From assembly GCA_013377095.1 (NCBI GenBank), contig JACAAY010000018.1, positions 1 through 61,365 of the forward strand: a DNA stretch of 61,365 bases, written 5' to 3'. Origin of the DNA: Desulfuromonadales bacterium (GTDB taxonomy: Bacteria > Desulfobacterota > Desulfuromonadia > Geobacterales > Pseudopelobacteraceae). A model generated the notes under the pieces. It did no database searches. It was not told the DNA's origin and worked only from the letters and a program-made list of their open reading frames with translations. Each line of letters begins with the position of its first letter. Position 1 is the stretch's first letter. Of the stretch, positions 50,427-59,906 are shown one piece after another. Position numbers and translations under genes: made by a program.

Positions 50427-52733
50427 TCATGCTACTGCAACCTCTATCCTGAACTGGGTGCCACTGTCCGTGTTTACGACATCCAGGGTTCCGCCCATGC
50501 TTTTTTCGATGATGTTTTTTGACATGTAGAGGCCGATTCCACTGCCTCCCTGTGCTTCGTTTGTCGTGAAGTACAGGTCGAAAACCTTGTCGATGATGGA
50601 TTCGGGGATGCCGCCGGCATTGTCTGTTATGGTTACAGTGGATGTATTGTTTACCTTGAAAGCGTTTATGCACATCCTTGGCTGCCCTATCTTTCTCGTC
50701 TTGAACGCATCCCTGGCATTGGCCAGAATATTGAGCAGGACCTGTGCGTATTCCTTTGGATAACCGAATGCCGACAACTCGGGATCCACATCAAGTTCTA
50801 TCGCAATGGAATACATTCTCAGGGTCGGCGCGATAAAAGCGAGCGCACTGTCAATGGATTCTTTTACACGGAAGACCTGCTTCTCTTTCTCCGGTCGGTA
50901 AAAATCCCTGAAAACATTGATGGTCTGCGACATGTGCTCAACCAGCGCCATGGTTTTGTCCACGGTTTCTTCAACGTTACCATCTTCCAGTTCGTCACTG
51001 GACCAGGATTCCCCCAAATCCTGGATAATCAGGGAGATCGAGTTCAGCGGCTGTTTCCACTGGTGGGCGATGTGATCCAGCATCTCCCCCAGCGCGGCCT
51101 GACGGTTCTGCCGTATCAGCATGAGATCCTTTTGTCGATTCAGGGCGACCTCCTCTCGCACCCGCCTGTCAAGGGTCCTGTTCAGCTCTTCCAACTGTTC
51201 CTGCCTCTGCTTGAGTTGCTCCCTGGTCTGATTGCGTTCCATGGCAATTGCCACATGGTCGGCGACCGTCTTCATCAACGATAGATCGTCATCGTTGAAG
51301 TGCTCCCTGCTTCGCGAGCAGAACGCCAGTGTTCCCAGGGTCCGTCCGTGTGAGATCAGGGGATGACAGGCATAGGCCGTGATGCCGAAAGGTTTGATCA
51401 ACGATGAATACTGATCATCCGATTCCTGAAGATTGTTGACGACTATGCGGGATCCGTCGCGGGCGGAACAGCCGCTGAGGCCGACGCCGTAATCCAGCCA
51501 CTCCATTTTTGCAGCATCTTCGTTCGAAATGCCTCTGCATGCGTTCAGGTGCAGACGTTGATTGTGATCATCAACCAGGTAATTGAAAAAAACGTCACAC
51601 CCCAGGAAATCCAGAACTCTCCTGCACAGTGAAACCAATGCTTTTTTGGGTGAATCGCTCATCAAGAGTTGTCCGGCCATATCAGCCAGGAGATCCAGTT
51701 GCTGATTGCTGGTTCGCAGTCCTTCTTCAATCTTCCTGCGCTCCGCGATTTCCCTGACAAGCGTTTTATTCAGGAGGTCAAGGTCGGCGGTCCGCTTGGT
51801 CACCCGCTGTTCCAGTTCCGCATGGGCTTTTCTCAGTTCGGACTCGTTTTCCAGAAGTTCAGCGGTTCGAATCCTGACCAGTTTCTGAAGAGAGCGTGAC
51901 CAGATAAAACTTGCCAGGAGCAGTGCGGCAACCAGTGTCAGTGCCAGAACATAGTATTTGGTGGTTTCCCACAGATTTTTTTTCTCATAGACACCAAACC
52001 ATTTTCCATAAATCTTCTGGTAGGTTCCATTGATTTTAAGGATGTTCAAGCCTTCGTCGAGTCTGTTGAGGAGCTTCTGGTTGCCCTTGCGAACTGCAAA
52101 GCAATAGCGCAACTGGGGCAGATCGGTAATGACGGCATGTATGTTGGTGATGCCGGCTGTTTTGAGAAAATACTCACTCTGCAGCTTGGACGGCGTGAGG
52201 ACAGAATCATGCTTTCCGGATGCGAGCAACTTGATCGCTTGCGAGGGGTCTTTCACCGCGATAATATGCGGAGTGATTTCGGAGTGACGTAACAGATCGT
52301 GAATGATGTCGTTGTCCTGGACGATGATACTTTTTCCGCGAAGATCATCAAAGGTGCGAATGGACGAGTCAGTGCGAACAAACAGCCCGGGTGTGACCAT
52401 GGTGTGTGGCACGGAAAAATCGATGGATTTGCTCCGCTCCTCTGAAAAAAACATCCCGGCCAGGGCGTCAACATTTCCCTGTTCCAGATCACGTCGAACT
52501 TTGTTCCAGGAATCAAACCTGAACTCCGCCTCAAAACCCATTTCCTTGGCAACCGCGCGCATTAACTCGATGTTGAATCCTGTCGGGGTTCCGTTTTCCA
52601 GAACCTCGTAGGGCAGGTTGTCGTGGTCGGCGCCGACGATGATTTTCGGCTGACTCTCCCCCCAGGCGGGAAGAGTCAGCAACAGAACGAAAAAGAGCAC
52701 GCAGACGCCACATACAGAATGAAAACGGGGCAC
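50427..52733 (-). CDS. Hybrid-input sensor histidine kinase with amino-acid-binding-type periplasmic domain
   Basis: A signal peptide precedes a periplasmic SBP_bac_3-type substrate-binding domain (about residues 30-250: GADHDNLPYEVLENGTPTGFNIELMRAVAKEMG). A membrane helix (about 258-280), a coiled coil, a GAF domain (about 345-495), an H-box HIAHQWKQPLNSI and a GHKL ATPase (LLNILANARDA, DNAGGIP, GSGIGLYMSK) follow. It is a complete kinase of 768 residues. The SBP domain fits small polar ligands such as amino acids. No response regulator lies next to it; it separates gcvPB from the lipoylation genes. The GTG start at 52733 has GAGGT 5 bp upstream. Confidence 0.9.
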   Translation of the reverse strand: MPRFHSVCGVCVLFFVLLLTLPAWGESQPKIIVGADHDNLPYEVLENGTPTGFNIELMRAVAKEMGFEAEFRFDSWNKVRRDLEQGNVDALAGMFFSEERSKSIDFSVPHTMVTPGLFVRTDSSIRTFDDLRGKSIIVQDNDIIHDLLRHSEITPHIIAVKDPSQAIKLLASGKHDSVLTPSKLQSEYFLKTAGITNIHAVITDLPQLRYCFAVRKGNQKLLNRLDEGLNILKINGTYQKIYGKWFGVYEKKNLWETTKYYVLALTLVAALLLASFIWSRSLQKLVRIRTAELLENESELRKAHAELEQRVTKRTADLDLLNKTLVREIAERRKIEEGLRTSNQQLDLLADMAGQLLMSDSPKKALVSLCRRVLDFLGCDVFFNYLVDDHNQRLHLNACRGISNEDAAKMEWLDYGVGLSGCSARDGSRIVVNNLQESDDQYSSLIKPFGITAYACHPLISHGRTLGTLAFCSRSREHFNDDDLSLMKTVADHVAIAMERNQTREQLKQRQEQLEELNRTLDRRVREEVALNRQKDLMLIRQNRQAALGEMLDHIAHQWKQPLNSISLIIQDLGESWSSDELEDGNVEETVDKTMALVEHMSQTINVFRDFYRPEKEKQVFRVKESIDSALAFIAPTLRMYSIAIELDVDPELSAFGYPKEYAQVLLNILANARDAFKTRKIGQPRMCINAFKVNNTSTVTITDNAGGIPESIIDKVFDLYFTTNEAQGGSGIGLYMSKNIIEKSMGGTLDVVNTDSGTQFRIEVAVA

Positions 52734-52972
52734 GTTTTACCTCGTGTGAAAGCTTTAGCGAAGATTTTTCTGTGCTGGCACTAAACGTAGAATTATTTCG
52801 ACAGGATAGGCATGTGTTTGTTTTGGTATTTGCTAATGCGATAAAATAACTTCTCTTTCGATTTTGAGCAATGTTTTTCAGATGAGTTTGGAATTTTGAT
52901 AGGGTGAACGCAAATGAAACGCATGGATTGAAACAGTTGGATGAATTATGTGCCTGATGTTAAACTGTGCCC

Positions 52973-53794
52973 ATGAATTTATCTGCTTTTCCAACGTGGC
53001 GACTCATAGACACCGGTTGTTTAGATGCTTACTCCAACATGGCCATGGACGAGGCACTGCTTCGTTCGTTTGATACGTCAACATCCTTGCCAATTTTGCG
53101 ACTGTATGGTTGGGAACCGGCTGCCCTGTCCCTGGGGAAATTTCAGAGGGTTGACGAGGTATTGAACCTCCAGCGCTGCCAGGATGATGGAGTGCAGATT
53201 GTCAGGCGCATCACCGGGGGCGGTGTCATCTATCACGCCGATGAATTGACCTACTCTATTGTCTGTTCTCCCGGACAGATTCCCCCGGCATCGTCCATTA
53301 AGGATTCATTTCGTATACTGACTCGCTTTCTGCTCGAATTTTATCGTCGTCGAGGTCTTGATGCGCAGCATGCGCTGGACGTAATGCCAAGTGGATCCCG
53401 GCTGGGAGAACGGACTGATTTCTGTTTTGCGGGCCGGGAAAGCTACGATATTCTTATCAGCGGCAAAAAAATCGGTGGCAATGCCCAGCGCCGGTGCAGG
53501 GAAATTATCTTTCAGCATGGTTCGATCCCTTTGACGAATCACGCAACCAAAGGAATGACGTACATGCGAAAACAACTTTCAGGATGCGAACAGGGCGTTG
53601 TGAGCTTGGTTGAGTGTGGATCGGTGCCAGACAGAGAGCAACTGTATGGGGAAATTGCATCGGTGTTCAGTAGCAGTTTTGCGGTGGAGCTTGTAAGGGA
53701 TATTCTTTCTCCGGTTGAACTTCGTCACTTTAACCGCTTTAAATGTAGTAAATATGGAACAAACAGATGGAACATGGAGGGAGCAGGGGAATGA
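52973..53794 (+). CDS. Lipoate/octanoate transferase (LplA/LipM-like)
   Basis: This cofactor-transferase family protein of about 273 residues has the substrate site RRITGGGVIYHADELTYSIV, a Cys in DFCFAGRESYDIL at the position of the LipM nucleophile, and the GGNAQRR/GKKIGGN motif. It attaches octanoate or lipoate to GcvH and related proteins. A Cys nucleophile suggests octanoyltransferase (LipM) activity; lipoate ligase (LplA) is the alternative. ATG 52973 was chosen over GTG 52967; neither has a clear ribosome site. It overlaps lipA by 4 bp. Confidence 0.85.
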   Translation: MNLSAFPTWRLIDTGCLDAYSNMAMDEALLRSFDTSTSLPILRLYGWEPAALSLGKFQRVDEVLNLQRCQDDGVQIVRRITGGGVIYHADELTYSIVCSPGQIPPASSIKDSFRILTRFLLEFYRRRGLDAQHALDVMPSGSRLGERTDFCFAGRESYDILISGKKIGGNAQRRCREIIFQHGSIPLTNHATKGMTYMRKQLSGCEQGVVSLVECGSVPDREQLYGEIASVFSSSFAVELVRDILSPVELRHFNRFKCSKYGTNRWNMEGAGE

Positions 53795-54633
53795 AGCTGG
53801 AGCGCAAACCGGATTGGTTGCGGAAGAGGGTCAATCCTGCAGATCAGGCTGATGTGCAGCGTTTAATGGAGGAGTTGCATCTGAATACGGTCTGCCGCCA
53901 GGCGCTCTGCCCCAATATCTCAGAGTGCTTTTCGAGCGGTCAGGCAACATTTCTGATTCTGGGTAAGATCTGTACCCGCCAGTGCATGTTTTGCAATGTG
54001 GACAAGGCTGCTCCTCTGCCGGTGGACATGGATGAGCCCGCCCGAGTTGCGGAGGCGGTGGTCAGGTTAGGGTTGTCCCATGTGGTCATCACCAGCCCGA
54101 CCCGCGATGACCTGCCCGATGGCGGGGCGAGTCAGTTTGCTTCTACGGTTGAGATGCTGCGCGCAAGGGCACCGGAAACGCGTATTGAACTGCTGATTCC
54201 CGATTTCATGGGAAATCGGATGAGTCTTGCTCTGGTTACCGCATCGCGACCGGATATCATTGCCCATAATCTTGAAACCGTGCCCCGTCTTTACCATGTC
54301 CGCAGCGAAGCTGAATATACCCGTTCATTGGAGGTTTTGCATTTCTGCGGGTCACAGGGTTCGGCTATTCGCATCAAGTCCGGAATCATGCTGGGGTTGG
54401 GCGAGGTTGAGGAAGAGGTTGTACAGGTTTTCAGGGATATGGTTGAAGCGGGTTGCATGTATCTCAGTATCGGTCAGTATCTGGCTCCCAGCCGCCGGCA
54501 CGTTCCGGTGCAGGAGTATGTTTCTCCCGAGCGGTTTGAACATTTACGCACCGTTGCTCTCGGCCTGGGTTTTAGTCATGTGGAGAGTGGCCCCTATGTT
54601 CGCAGTTCCTACCATGCCGCCTTGTACACATGA
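53791..54633 (+). CDS. lipA: Lipoyl synthase
   Basis: LipA inserts two sulfurs into protein-bound octanoate using radical SAM chemistry. Both iron-sulfur motifs are visible: the auxiliary cluster C-x4-C-x5-C in VCRQALCPNISECF and the radical SAM CxxxCxxC in CTRQCMFC. Other conserved stretches are HVVITSPTRDDLPDGGASQFA and TRIELLIPDFMGN. At 280 residues it is normal. The ATG at 53791 overlaps the stop of the transferase gene, so the pair makes lipoyl groups in two steps, plausibly for GcvH upstream. Confidence 0.95.
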   Translation: MKLERKPDWLRKRVNPADQADVQRLMEELHLNTVCRQALCPNISECFSSGQATFLILGKICTRQCMFCNVDKAAPLPVDMDEPARVAEAVVRLGLSHVVITSPTRDDLPDGGASQFASTVEMLRARAPETRIELLIPDFMGNRMSLALVTASRPDIIAHNLETVPRLYHVRSEAEYTRSLEVLHFCGSQGSAIRIKSGIMLGLGEVEEEVVQVFRDMVEAGCMYLSIGQYLAPSRRHVPVQEYVSPERFEHLRTVALGLGFSHVESGPYVRSSYHAALYT

Positions 54634-54641
54634 TTTACAAT

Positions 54642-54670
54642 AAAAAACCGGCCACATGGGCCGGTTTTTT
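54642..54670. terminator. Bidirectional terminator after lipA
   Basis: Perfect 12-bp arms AAAAAACCGGCC (54642-54653) / GGCCGGTTTTTT (54659-54670) have a 5-nt loop. It also ends the convergent small gene at 54691. Confidence 0.85.
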
Positions 54671-54690
54671 ATTGCCTGTGAAACTGAATG

Positions 54691-54882
54691 TCACACAATT
54701 GTTGAAAAGGTGTGGTCGGTAGTATTTATTGCTTGGGGAGTCATGCCGGCATTCTGCTCAAGCAGGCTGGCAATCATGTTCTGCTGTGTCGCCGCCTGTT
54801 TGATCATGGCGGTTTCCATGGCCTGCTGGGTCTGAGAGGTTTTCATCAATAGTGCGGTTCCCGTAATAGTGCTGACGTCCAT
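54691..54882 (-). CDS. YjfB-family putative motility protein
   Basis: The 63-residue protein starts MDVSTITGTALLMKTSQTQQAM and contains ETAMIKQAATQQNMIASLLEQ, the pattern of the small YjfB family annotated as a putative motility protein. The start at 54882 is preceded by ACGGAGG; the longer open frame to 54996 is not expected to be coding. Its function is unknown. Confidence 0.7.
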   Translation of the reverse strand: MDVSTITGTALLMKTSQTQQAMETAMIKQAATQQNMIASLLEQNAGMTPQAINTTDHTFSTIV

Positions 54883-55250
54883 AAACAATACCTCCGTAAA
54901 AGAATTGTTGCAGGGAAAGGATATTGATGCAAGTAAAAAATAGAGTATGCTCTTGGTAGTGTGATATGGGTGCGCTTTTGAGGATAATTGAGGCAATAGT
55001 AATCTCTCTATCTTGATAACTGGTCTTGTTTGCTGGCAATACCTTAATGTATTTGTGGTGCTTTATGGGTGTTAATCTTTTTCTCGTGTGGTTGGTTTAT
55101 TGTATAAATATCTCTGATCTATAATTATACTACTACAATCAATGTGTATGAATTACAGATTGATCCAAAGTCCATGTGCCACTGATACAAAACTATTCTT
55201 TCACCAAAAAAATAGTCAAAATAAGCTTTAGACGCCCTAAATCAAACATC
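54883..55250. other. AT-rich spacer upstream of the type VI promoter
   Basis: No gene is seen between the YjfB-like start and the type VI promoter at 55251. The region is AT-rich and may hold regulatory sites for both divergent units. Confidence 0.4.
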
Positions 55251-55279
55251 TTGACATTGCTTTGAACAGGTTTTAATAT
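55251..55279 (+). promoter_or_regulatory. Consensus sigma-70 promoter of the type VI operon
   Basis: TTGACA (55251-55256) and TAATAT (55274-55279) are 17 bp apart. The predicted start near 55286 gives an unusually long untranslated leader of about 235 nt before the FHA gene; no known riboswitch motif was recognised in it. Confidence 0.65.
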
Positions 55280-55498
55280 TGCCATATTAATGCTATTCAA
55301 TCATGTGAATTACTTCGGCATGCCCGAGTGACACTCTTTTTGTAAATCCTTTAAGCAGTTGTTTTAAAAGAATTATAACCGTTGTGCCGGGTAACTGTCC
55401 TGTCTGCTCTGCTTGTTAAACCGGAGTTTCGACATGGTGTCATCCCAAAAGGGCATGTTTGTTTGGTTGTCTCTTGCCAGGGAGGAAACGTAGATAAC

Positions 55499-55525
55499 AT
55501 GAAATCACATGGATTTTTGACATGA
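55499..55525 (+). CDS. Eight-codon upstream open frame (MKSHGFLT)
   Basis: GGAGG lies 13 bp before this ATG. The stop overlaps the FHA start as ATGA, so ribosomes reading the short frame could re-initiate there. The FHA gene itself has no ribosome site of its own, which supports coupling. Confidence 0.35.
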   Translation: MKSHGFLT

Positions 55526-56493
55526 AATCTCCGCTTGCCATAGTGGTTCAATTGATACATATCCATGGTCCCTTGAAGGGTGATATCCAGGAGTTTTCAG
55601 TGGAAACGATCTCCATCGGACGTAATCCCGGGTCTTCCGTTTGCTTCCCGGTGGAGATGACCAGTCTGTCGCGAAGACATGCTGAAATAGTGCGTGAAGG
55701 GAATCAGTTCAAGCTGACCGATTTCAGCACCAACGGCACCTTTGTGAACGGTAAAAAGGTTACGGAAGCTTTTCTCAAGGATGGAGATGTTCTGGAGTTT
55801 TCCGAGGGAGGTCCGAAGGTAAGTTTTTTAACCAGGATCACCGATACACCGGTGGAAATCAAAAAAGAAATACCGGTGATGGAGGCAGTTCGCGAGCCTG
55901 TTGCACAGACACCCGTTTCAAAGGAAACACCGCGTGTCCACGTTGCGGAACCACCACCATATATTGAAGAAATTCCTTCGCCTTCGCCTGAGCCCAGCCC
56001 CGAGAGTTTCGTCAATGTCCGTCTGGGTGGTGAAAAACGTGTTGAGCTTTCAGCGCAAAAGGTTAGCGTTCCGCTTGTCATCCAGTATGGTCCGGCTATT
56101 CGTTCCTTCCGGGAACTCCCCATTATTCTCGGGGCGAATCCGCGGTCCGATTTTGTTCTATCTCTTCCATCAATCCTTGATCAGCATATGCAGATTCTTT
56201 TTTCCCATGGACAGTACTGGATAAAAGATCTGTCAGGTCAGAATCAGATACGGATCAACGATAGAGCCATAGATTTTCAAGCACCTTTGGATCTCAATGA
56301 TATAATTTCCCTTACTCCCCAAGGACCGGTATTCTGCTTTCTCGGTGAGGGGCGTCTCGCTGAAGTTGCCGAAATCCCGTCCGGTTCCCCATCAGCCGTC
56401 CGCGAGCAGGAAAACGCTGTTGCAAAAAAAACAGGGACGTCCGAAGAGAAGTCTTCGGGTTCCCTGTGGTCAAAATTGAAAAATAAATTTTGA
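55522..56493 (+). CDS. FHA domain protein of the type VI secretion operon
   Basis: An N-terminal FHA domain (about residues 20-110) has the phosphothreonine-binding set GRNPGSS, SRRHAEI and STNGTFVNG. A Pro/Glu-rich linker follows, then a second FHA-like segment (about 185-290, IILGANPRSDFVLSLPS) that lacks the Ser-Arg-His and Asn-Gly motifs and is probably non-binding. Such proteins regulate type VI secretion after threonine phosphorylation; the partner kinase is outside this window. The large protein encoded next has five TxxL motifs that could be its ligands. Confidence 0.85.
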   Translation: MKSPLAIVVQLIHIHGPLKGDIQEFSVETISIGRNPGSSVCFPVEMTSLSRRHAEIVREGNQFKLTDFSTNGTFVNGKKVTEAFLKDGDVLEFSEGGPKVSFLTRITDTPVEIKKEIPVMEAVREPVAQTPVSKETPRVHVAEPPPYIEEIPSPSPEPSPESFVNVRLGGEKRVELSAQKVSVPLVIQYGPAIRSFRELPIILGANPRSDFVLSLPSILDQHMQILFSHGQYWIKDLSGQNQIRINDRAIDFQAPLDLNDIISLTPQGPVFCFLGEGRLAEVAEIPSGSPSAVREQENAVAKKTGTSEEKSSGSLWSKLKNKF

Positions 56494-56539
56494 TCTTTCT
56501 TGTGCGATGTAATGACCTGAACAAACGGGTGATTAATTC

Positions 56540-58666
56540 ATGAATGCTCAGACCGACAGAAATAGAGAGAGCTCTCTCCTTTCATATTTGGCAGGGCGAA
56601 TAGATAGCCTTCCAGTTGGTCTTTCCCTGACTTCTTTTGATCTGCTGGTTCCTGACAATTCACCCTCCTTCATTATCCTGCACGATTCCGACCCCTTGAC
56701 CAGGGTTGCTGAGGCATCATTTGTTACCGACTCCGGAAGCGCGCTGAAAAAAGTATTTCTCCTTCTCCAAAAAGATCGTTATGACATTGCAAGGGATGAC
56801 CTGTGGCCCTTGACGAACAGGGACATCGATGATGCCTGGCAGCGTGCGTTTGCCCTGCATGCCGATAGGGATAGTGACGGTTCACGGATCCTTTTTGCCG
56901 GTCAGATTGGCGATGATGGCTTCCCCAACCTCTTCGCTTCGCTTTTCTTTTGCAGAACAAGAAAACTCTTCTTTCACCCGCCCTGTCCTCTCTGCGGACG
57001 TTCCCTCAGTCTCTGCATGGATGATGCCCTTCTACTCTCCTCCGGACTGCACCCCTATTCACGTTCCACAAAACGCTATCTCCATTGCGCTTCCTGCAGT
57101 ACGCATGGATCGAGCGTTTTTTATGTTCACGTTCGGGGCCACGACGATCAGGAAACCCTTCAGGATTTGCGTGCATTAATAGATTCGTTTGGGAATGTTC
57201 TGAAAGATCCTGACCCCGCCTGCGGTTTCCCGTGCACACGATGCCCTGATCATGATGCTTGTTACGGCGAAAACCGCGCGTCCCAGACGAGGATCGTCCC
57301 CTTTTCGTTCTATCCGTTTTACCTCCTGATCTTCGACTCCCTTTCATTACCGGCGTTGGATTTCTTACGGCTTGTTTCCGGGGCGTCTCTTGATGAACTG
57401 ATAAGCACACTATCCGCGAAAAGCGAGTTGGGAAGGGTGAGCTGTCTGGAAGAGGTCCGGAGGAATGGACTCGTGGGTAGTCCTCTTTTTTCCATTCATG
57501 ATGAGCGATATTTCCTTGAGGTGCTCTATCTGAAACTATCATTTCTCGGTGATGTCTTCCGGCAGATATTCCCCCCACAGGGAATTACCGGACAACCGGA
57601 GATGAAATTGACCATTGATCGGATATGGGTCGGGCTCGCCGGACAGAGCGGGTTTCTTCCCCCGTTCTGGAATTTCAGAACAAAGATCCTGGATATCGTC
57701 AGACCTTCGGGCGTCTCACAACTCTTCACCTCACCCGTGTCATCCAACCTTCTTCAAGCGGCACTCCTGTGGTTTTATGCGCTTTTGGTCAATAACAGAC
57801 AGAGCAGCAGGGACCTCATGATCTCCCTGAAAGAAGCAATCTCCGGTAACATTTCACTCACGGGAATCCCATCCTCGATTCACTCCACAAATCCTGTTTT
57901 TTCTCCGGAGCAAATATTTTGGGAGCCTGATGGGAAGGCGGTACATCGCAACCGCGTGCCCCTCTGGGAAAAATCCATCGATATGGGTTTCGAACTTTTG
58001 CATGCGGCGACTCATCCTGACCAGCAGTGGTCATGTGAGTCCTTTTTCGTGAACTTCGAAAAATATCGCGCAGAGGTGAGGGAGGCCATGTTTGGAAATG
58101 CGTCATTGACAATCGAAAGGCCTTCTCAGGATTATCAATTGGCCGAGGATGAAAACATTCATAAGATCCTCACCGGTATCATCGGGAAGTGGCGTGTCAG
58201 CGGAAAGGTTGAGACACTGCCCAAGCGCTCTGAGGAAGCGGCTGAAATGACGGATACCATCATTCTCTCATCCGCGCGGATTGATACTCCGGCTTCTTCA
58301 ATCAGGGACGAGGAGGAATGGACGGAGACCGTGATACTTTCTGCCAGGAACGAAATAGTGACGCCCTCCCCGCATTCTCAGTTCAGGGACGGTGCTGTTC
58401 TCGAAACCGTGGTGCTTTCCCCGGTGCGCGCTACAAGTGAGCCGATAACGCCCACGCTGTTGGAAGAGGTCGAAGATGACGTGCCACAGACGATCATTCT
58501 CTCTCCGGGATTGCGGCCGGAGGAAACTATTGTGGTTAAAAAAGTTCCTGAAGGCAGTCCAATAGGTGCTGTGAAAGAAGACATTGCGCACGGTGATGAC
58601 TTGCCTGAGACGGTCATGCTCAACCCCCAGAAGGCGAGATTCAAGTCAAAGGGATGGAAAGACTAG
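56540..58666 (+). CDS. Large type VI-associated protein with repeated TxxL tail
   Basis: This 708-residue protein belongs to no family I recognise. The N-terminal half has Cys clusters that look zinc-binding (CPLCG, CASC, CTRCPDHDACYG). The C-terminal ~140 residues are acidic and repeat a motif at Thr573, Thr597, Thr623, Thr651 and Thr691 (TIIL, TVIL, TVVL, TIIL, TVML). In each case Leu is at +3, the residue many FHA domains read after phosphothreonine. It may recruit the FHA protein encoded just upstream. There is no signal peptide or clear membrane helix. Confidence 0.75.
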   Translation: MNAQTDRNRESSLLSYLAGRIDSLPVGLSLTSFDLLVPDNSPSFIILHDSDPLTRVAEASFVTDSGSALKKVFLLLQKDRYDIARDDLWPLTNRDIDDAWQRAFALHADRDSDGSRILFAGQIGDDGFPNLFASLFFCRTRKLFFHPPCPLCGRSLSLCMDDALLLSSGLHPYSRSTKRYLHCASCSTHGSSVFYVHVRGHDDQETLQDLRALIDSFGNVLKDPDPACGFPCTRCPDHDACYGENRASQTRIVPFSFYPFYLLIFDSLSLPALDFLRLVSGASLDELISTLSAKSELGRVSCLEEVRRNGLVGSPLFSIHDERYFLEVLYLKLSFLGDVFRQIFPPQGITGQPEMKLTIDRIWVGLAGQSGFLPPFWNFRTKILDIVRPSGVSQLFTSPVSSNLLQAALLWFYALLVNNRQSSRDLMISLKEAISGNISLTGIPSSIHSTNPVFSPEQIFWEPDGKAVHRNRVPLWEKSIDMGFELLHAATHPDQQWSCESFFVNFEKYRAEVREAMFGNASLTIERPSQDYQLAEDENIHKILTGIIGKWRVSGKVETLPKRSEEAAEMTDTIILSSARIDTPASSIRDEEEWTETVILSARNEIVTPSPHSQFRDGAVLETVVLSPVRATSEPITPTLLEEVEDDVPQTIILSPGLRPEETIVVKKVPEGSPIGAVKEDIAHGDDLPETVMLNPQKARFKSKGWKD

Positions 58667-58668
58667 CC

Positions 58669-59400
58669 ATGGGAGCCACAGTGACACTGGATAACCTGGA
58701 ACAGGAAATCAGGAAGTTGAGCCACACCCAGCCCTCCTCACTGGAGGAGTCCCTGGAGCAGTATCTGGAACGGGAACTGCGGGACACCCCCCTGTCCGAG
58801 AAGTTGTCTCTGCTGGAAAAGCTTCTGGAGAAGTTCCCCGTGAACATGCCCGTGCCCCAGGGCCTGAATCTTGCCCACGACGAAACGGAGCGAGTCCTTT
58901 CGCTTCTCTCGGGGACCCGGATTGATCTCTCCGACCACTCTTCGAAAGAAGTCTCGGCCAAGTTCGCCGCATCACTGAACACGCTTTTTGATACCCTGAA
59001 CCAGATTATCGCGGTCATTCATTCGAATCTGTTGGGAGAGAAGCCTGAACTTGAAACCATTCGCCACGTCATCGGGTCCCAGATTGAGGGAGGAGGGGGG
59101 AACACGTCCCTGAAAGCGCATCTTGAGCAGATTCAGCAGGCGTTTCTGATCTCCCATAGGGCATTTCAGGAGGCCTCCAGGTCAGTGGTCGGCGAGATGC
59201 TTGTTGCTCTTGATCCGGAGAATATTGCCGCTTCAACCAAATCGATGCTTAACTTCGGACCCATGCGTAAGGCGGAGCTATTTGAAGCTTATCAGGGGAA
59301 GTATCTGGAATGCAGAAAGTGGTTTGACACGGGTCGTTTTTCGGAAAGACTGTTGAGGGAGTTTGAAAAGATATGCCAGAAGAAATACAAAGCGGAATAG
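58669..59400 (+). CDS. Type VI-associated helical protein of unknown function
   Basis: The 243-residue protein (from ATG 58669; 58654 is the alternative) is predicted mainly helical, with charged heptads such as SLEESLEQYLERELRD and SEKLSLLEKLLEKF. I recognise no domain. It follows the TxxL-tail protein directly and precedes the TssJ-like gene, so it is likely a structural or regulatory accessory of the secretion machine. Confidence 0.65.
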   Translation: MGATVTLDNLEQEIRKLSHTQPSSLEESLEQYLERELRDTPLSEKLSLLEKLLEKFPVNMPVPQGLNLAHDETERVLSLLSGTRIDLSDHSSKEVSAKFAASLNTLFDTLNQIIAVIHSNLLGEKPELETIRHVIGSQIEGGGGNTSLKAHLEQIQQAFLISHRAFQEASRSVVGEMLVALDPENIAASTKSMLNFGPMRKAELFEAYQGKYLECRKWFDTGRFSERLLREFEKICQKKYKAE

Positions 59401-59414
59401 GCAAGGAGCGGGTT

Positions 59415-59906
59415 ATGAAATCATGCATACATTTGTTGTTGATGGTTTTTTGCATATCATTGTGTTGCTCGTGTTCAACGGTGGGATCGGGAACTGCCAA
59501 AAGCGAACCCTGGCGCGAGAAATCAATCGATCTCAGCATAAAGGGAGATCAGCAACTCAACCTCTACCAGAACAGCTCGCACACTATATACCTTTGCACC
59601 TGTCAGCTGAAAGACCCCAATGCTTTTAACCAGTTGATAGATGAAAGAGGTGGGATGGAGAAACTCTTGTCCGAATGCAGCCGCTTTGACGGGAGCGTTG
59701 CCTATACAAAAAGATATGTGATCCAGCCGGGCCAACTTTTCAACGATAAACAGGATCATGCCGAGGGAGCCAGGTATATGGGGATCGTTGCGGGATATTA
59801 CAGCATGAAAAAGGACCACGTTGTCCGTCTCTTTCCCCTTTCCAAGACGCTCAGTATGACTATCGAGTTGGGACCCCGAGGAATTCAGAGTATCAAGGAG
59901 AAATGA
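59415..59906 (+). CDS. tssJ: Type VI secretion lipoprotein TssJ
   Basis: This lipoprotein (163 aa) has a signal ending SLCCSC and a TssJ/SciN-like body: INLYQNSSHTIYL-like (LNLYQNSSHTIYLC), ECSRFDGSVAYTKRYVIQPGQ and ARYMGIVAGYYSM. TssJ sits in the outer membrane and holds the membrane complex through TssM. AAGGAG lies before ATG 59415. It overlaps tssK by 4 bp, which is the usual order in type VI clusters. Confidence 0.82.
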   Translation: MKSCIHLLLMVFCISLCCSCSTVGSGTAKSEPWREKSIDLSIKGDQQLNLYQNSSHTIYLCTCQLKDPNAFNQLIDERGGMEKLLSECSRFDGSVAYTKRYVIQPGQLFNDKQDHAEGARYMGIVAGYYSMKKDHVVRLFPLSKTLSMTIELGPRGIQSIKEK

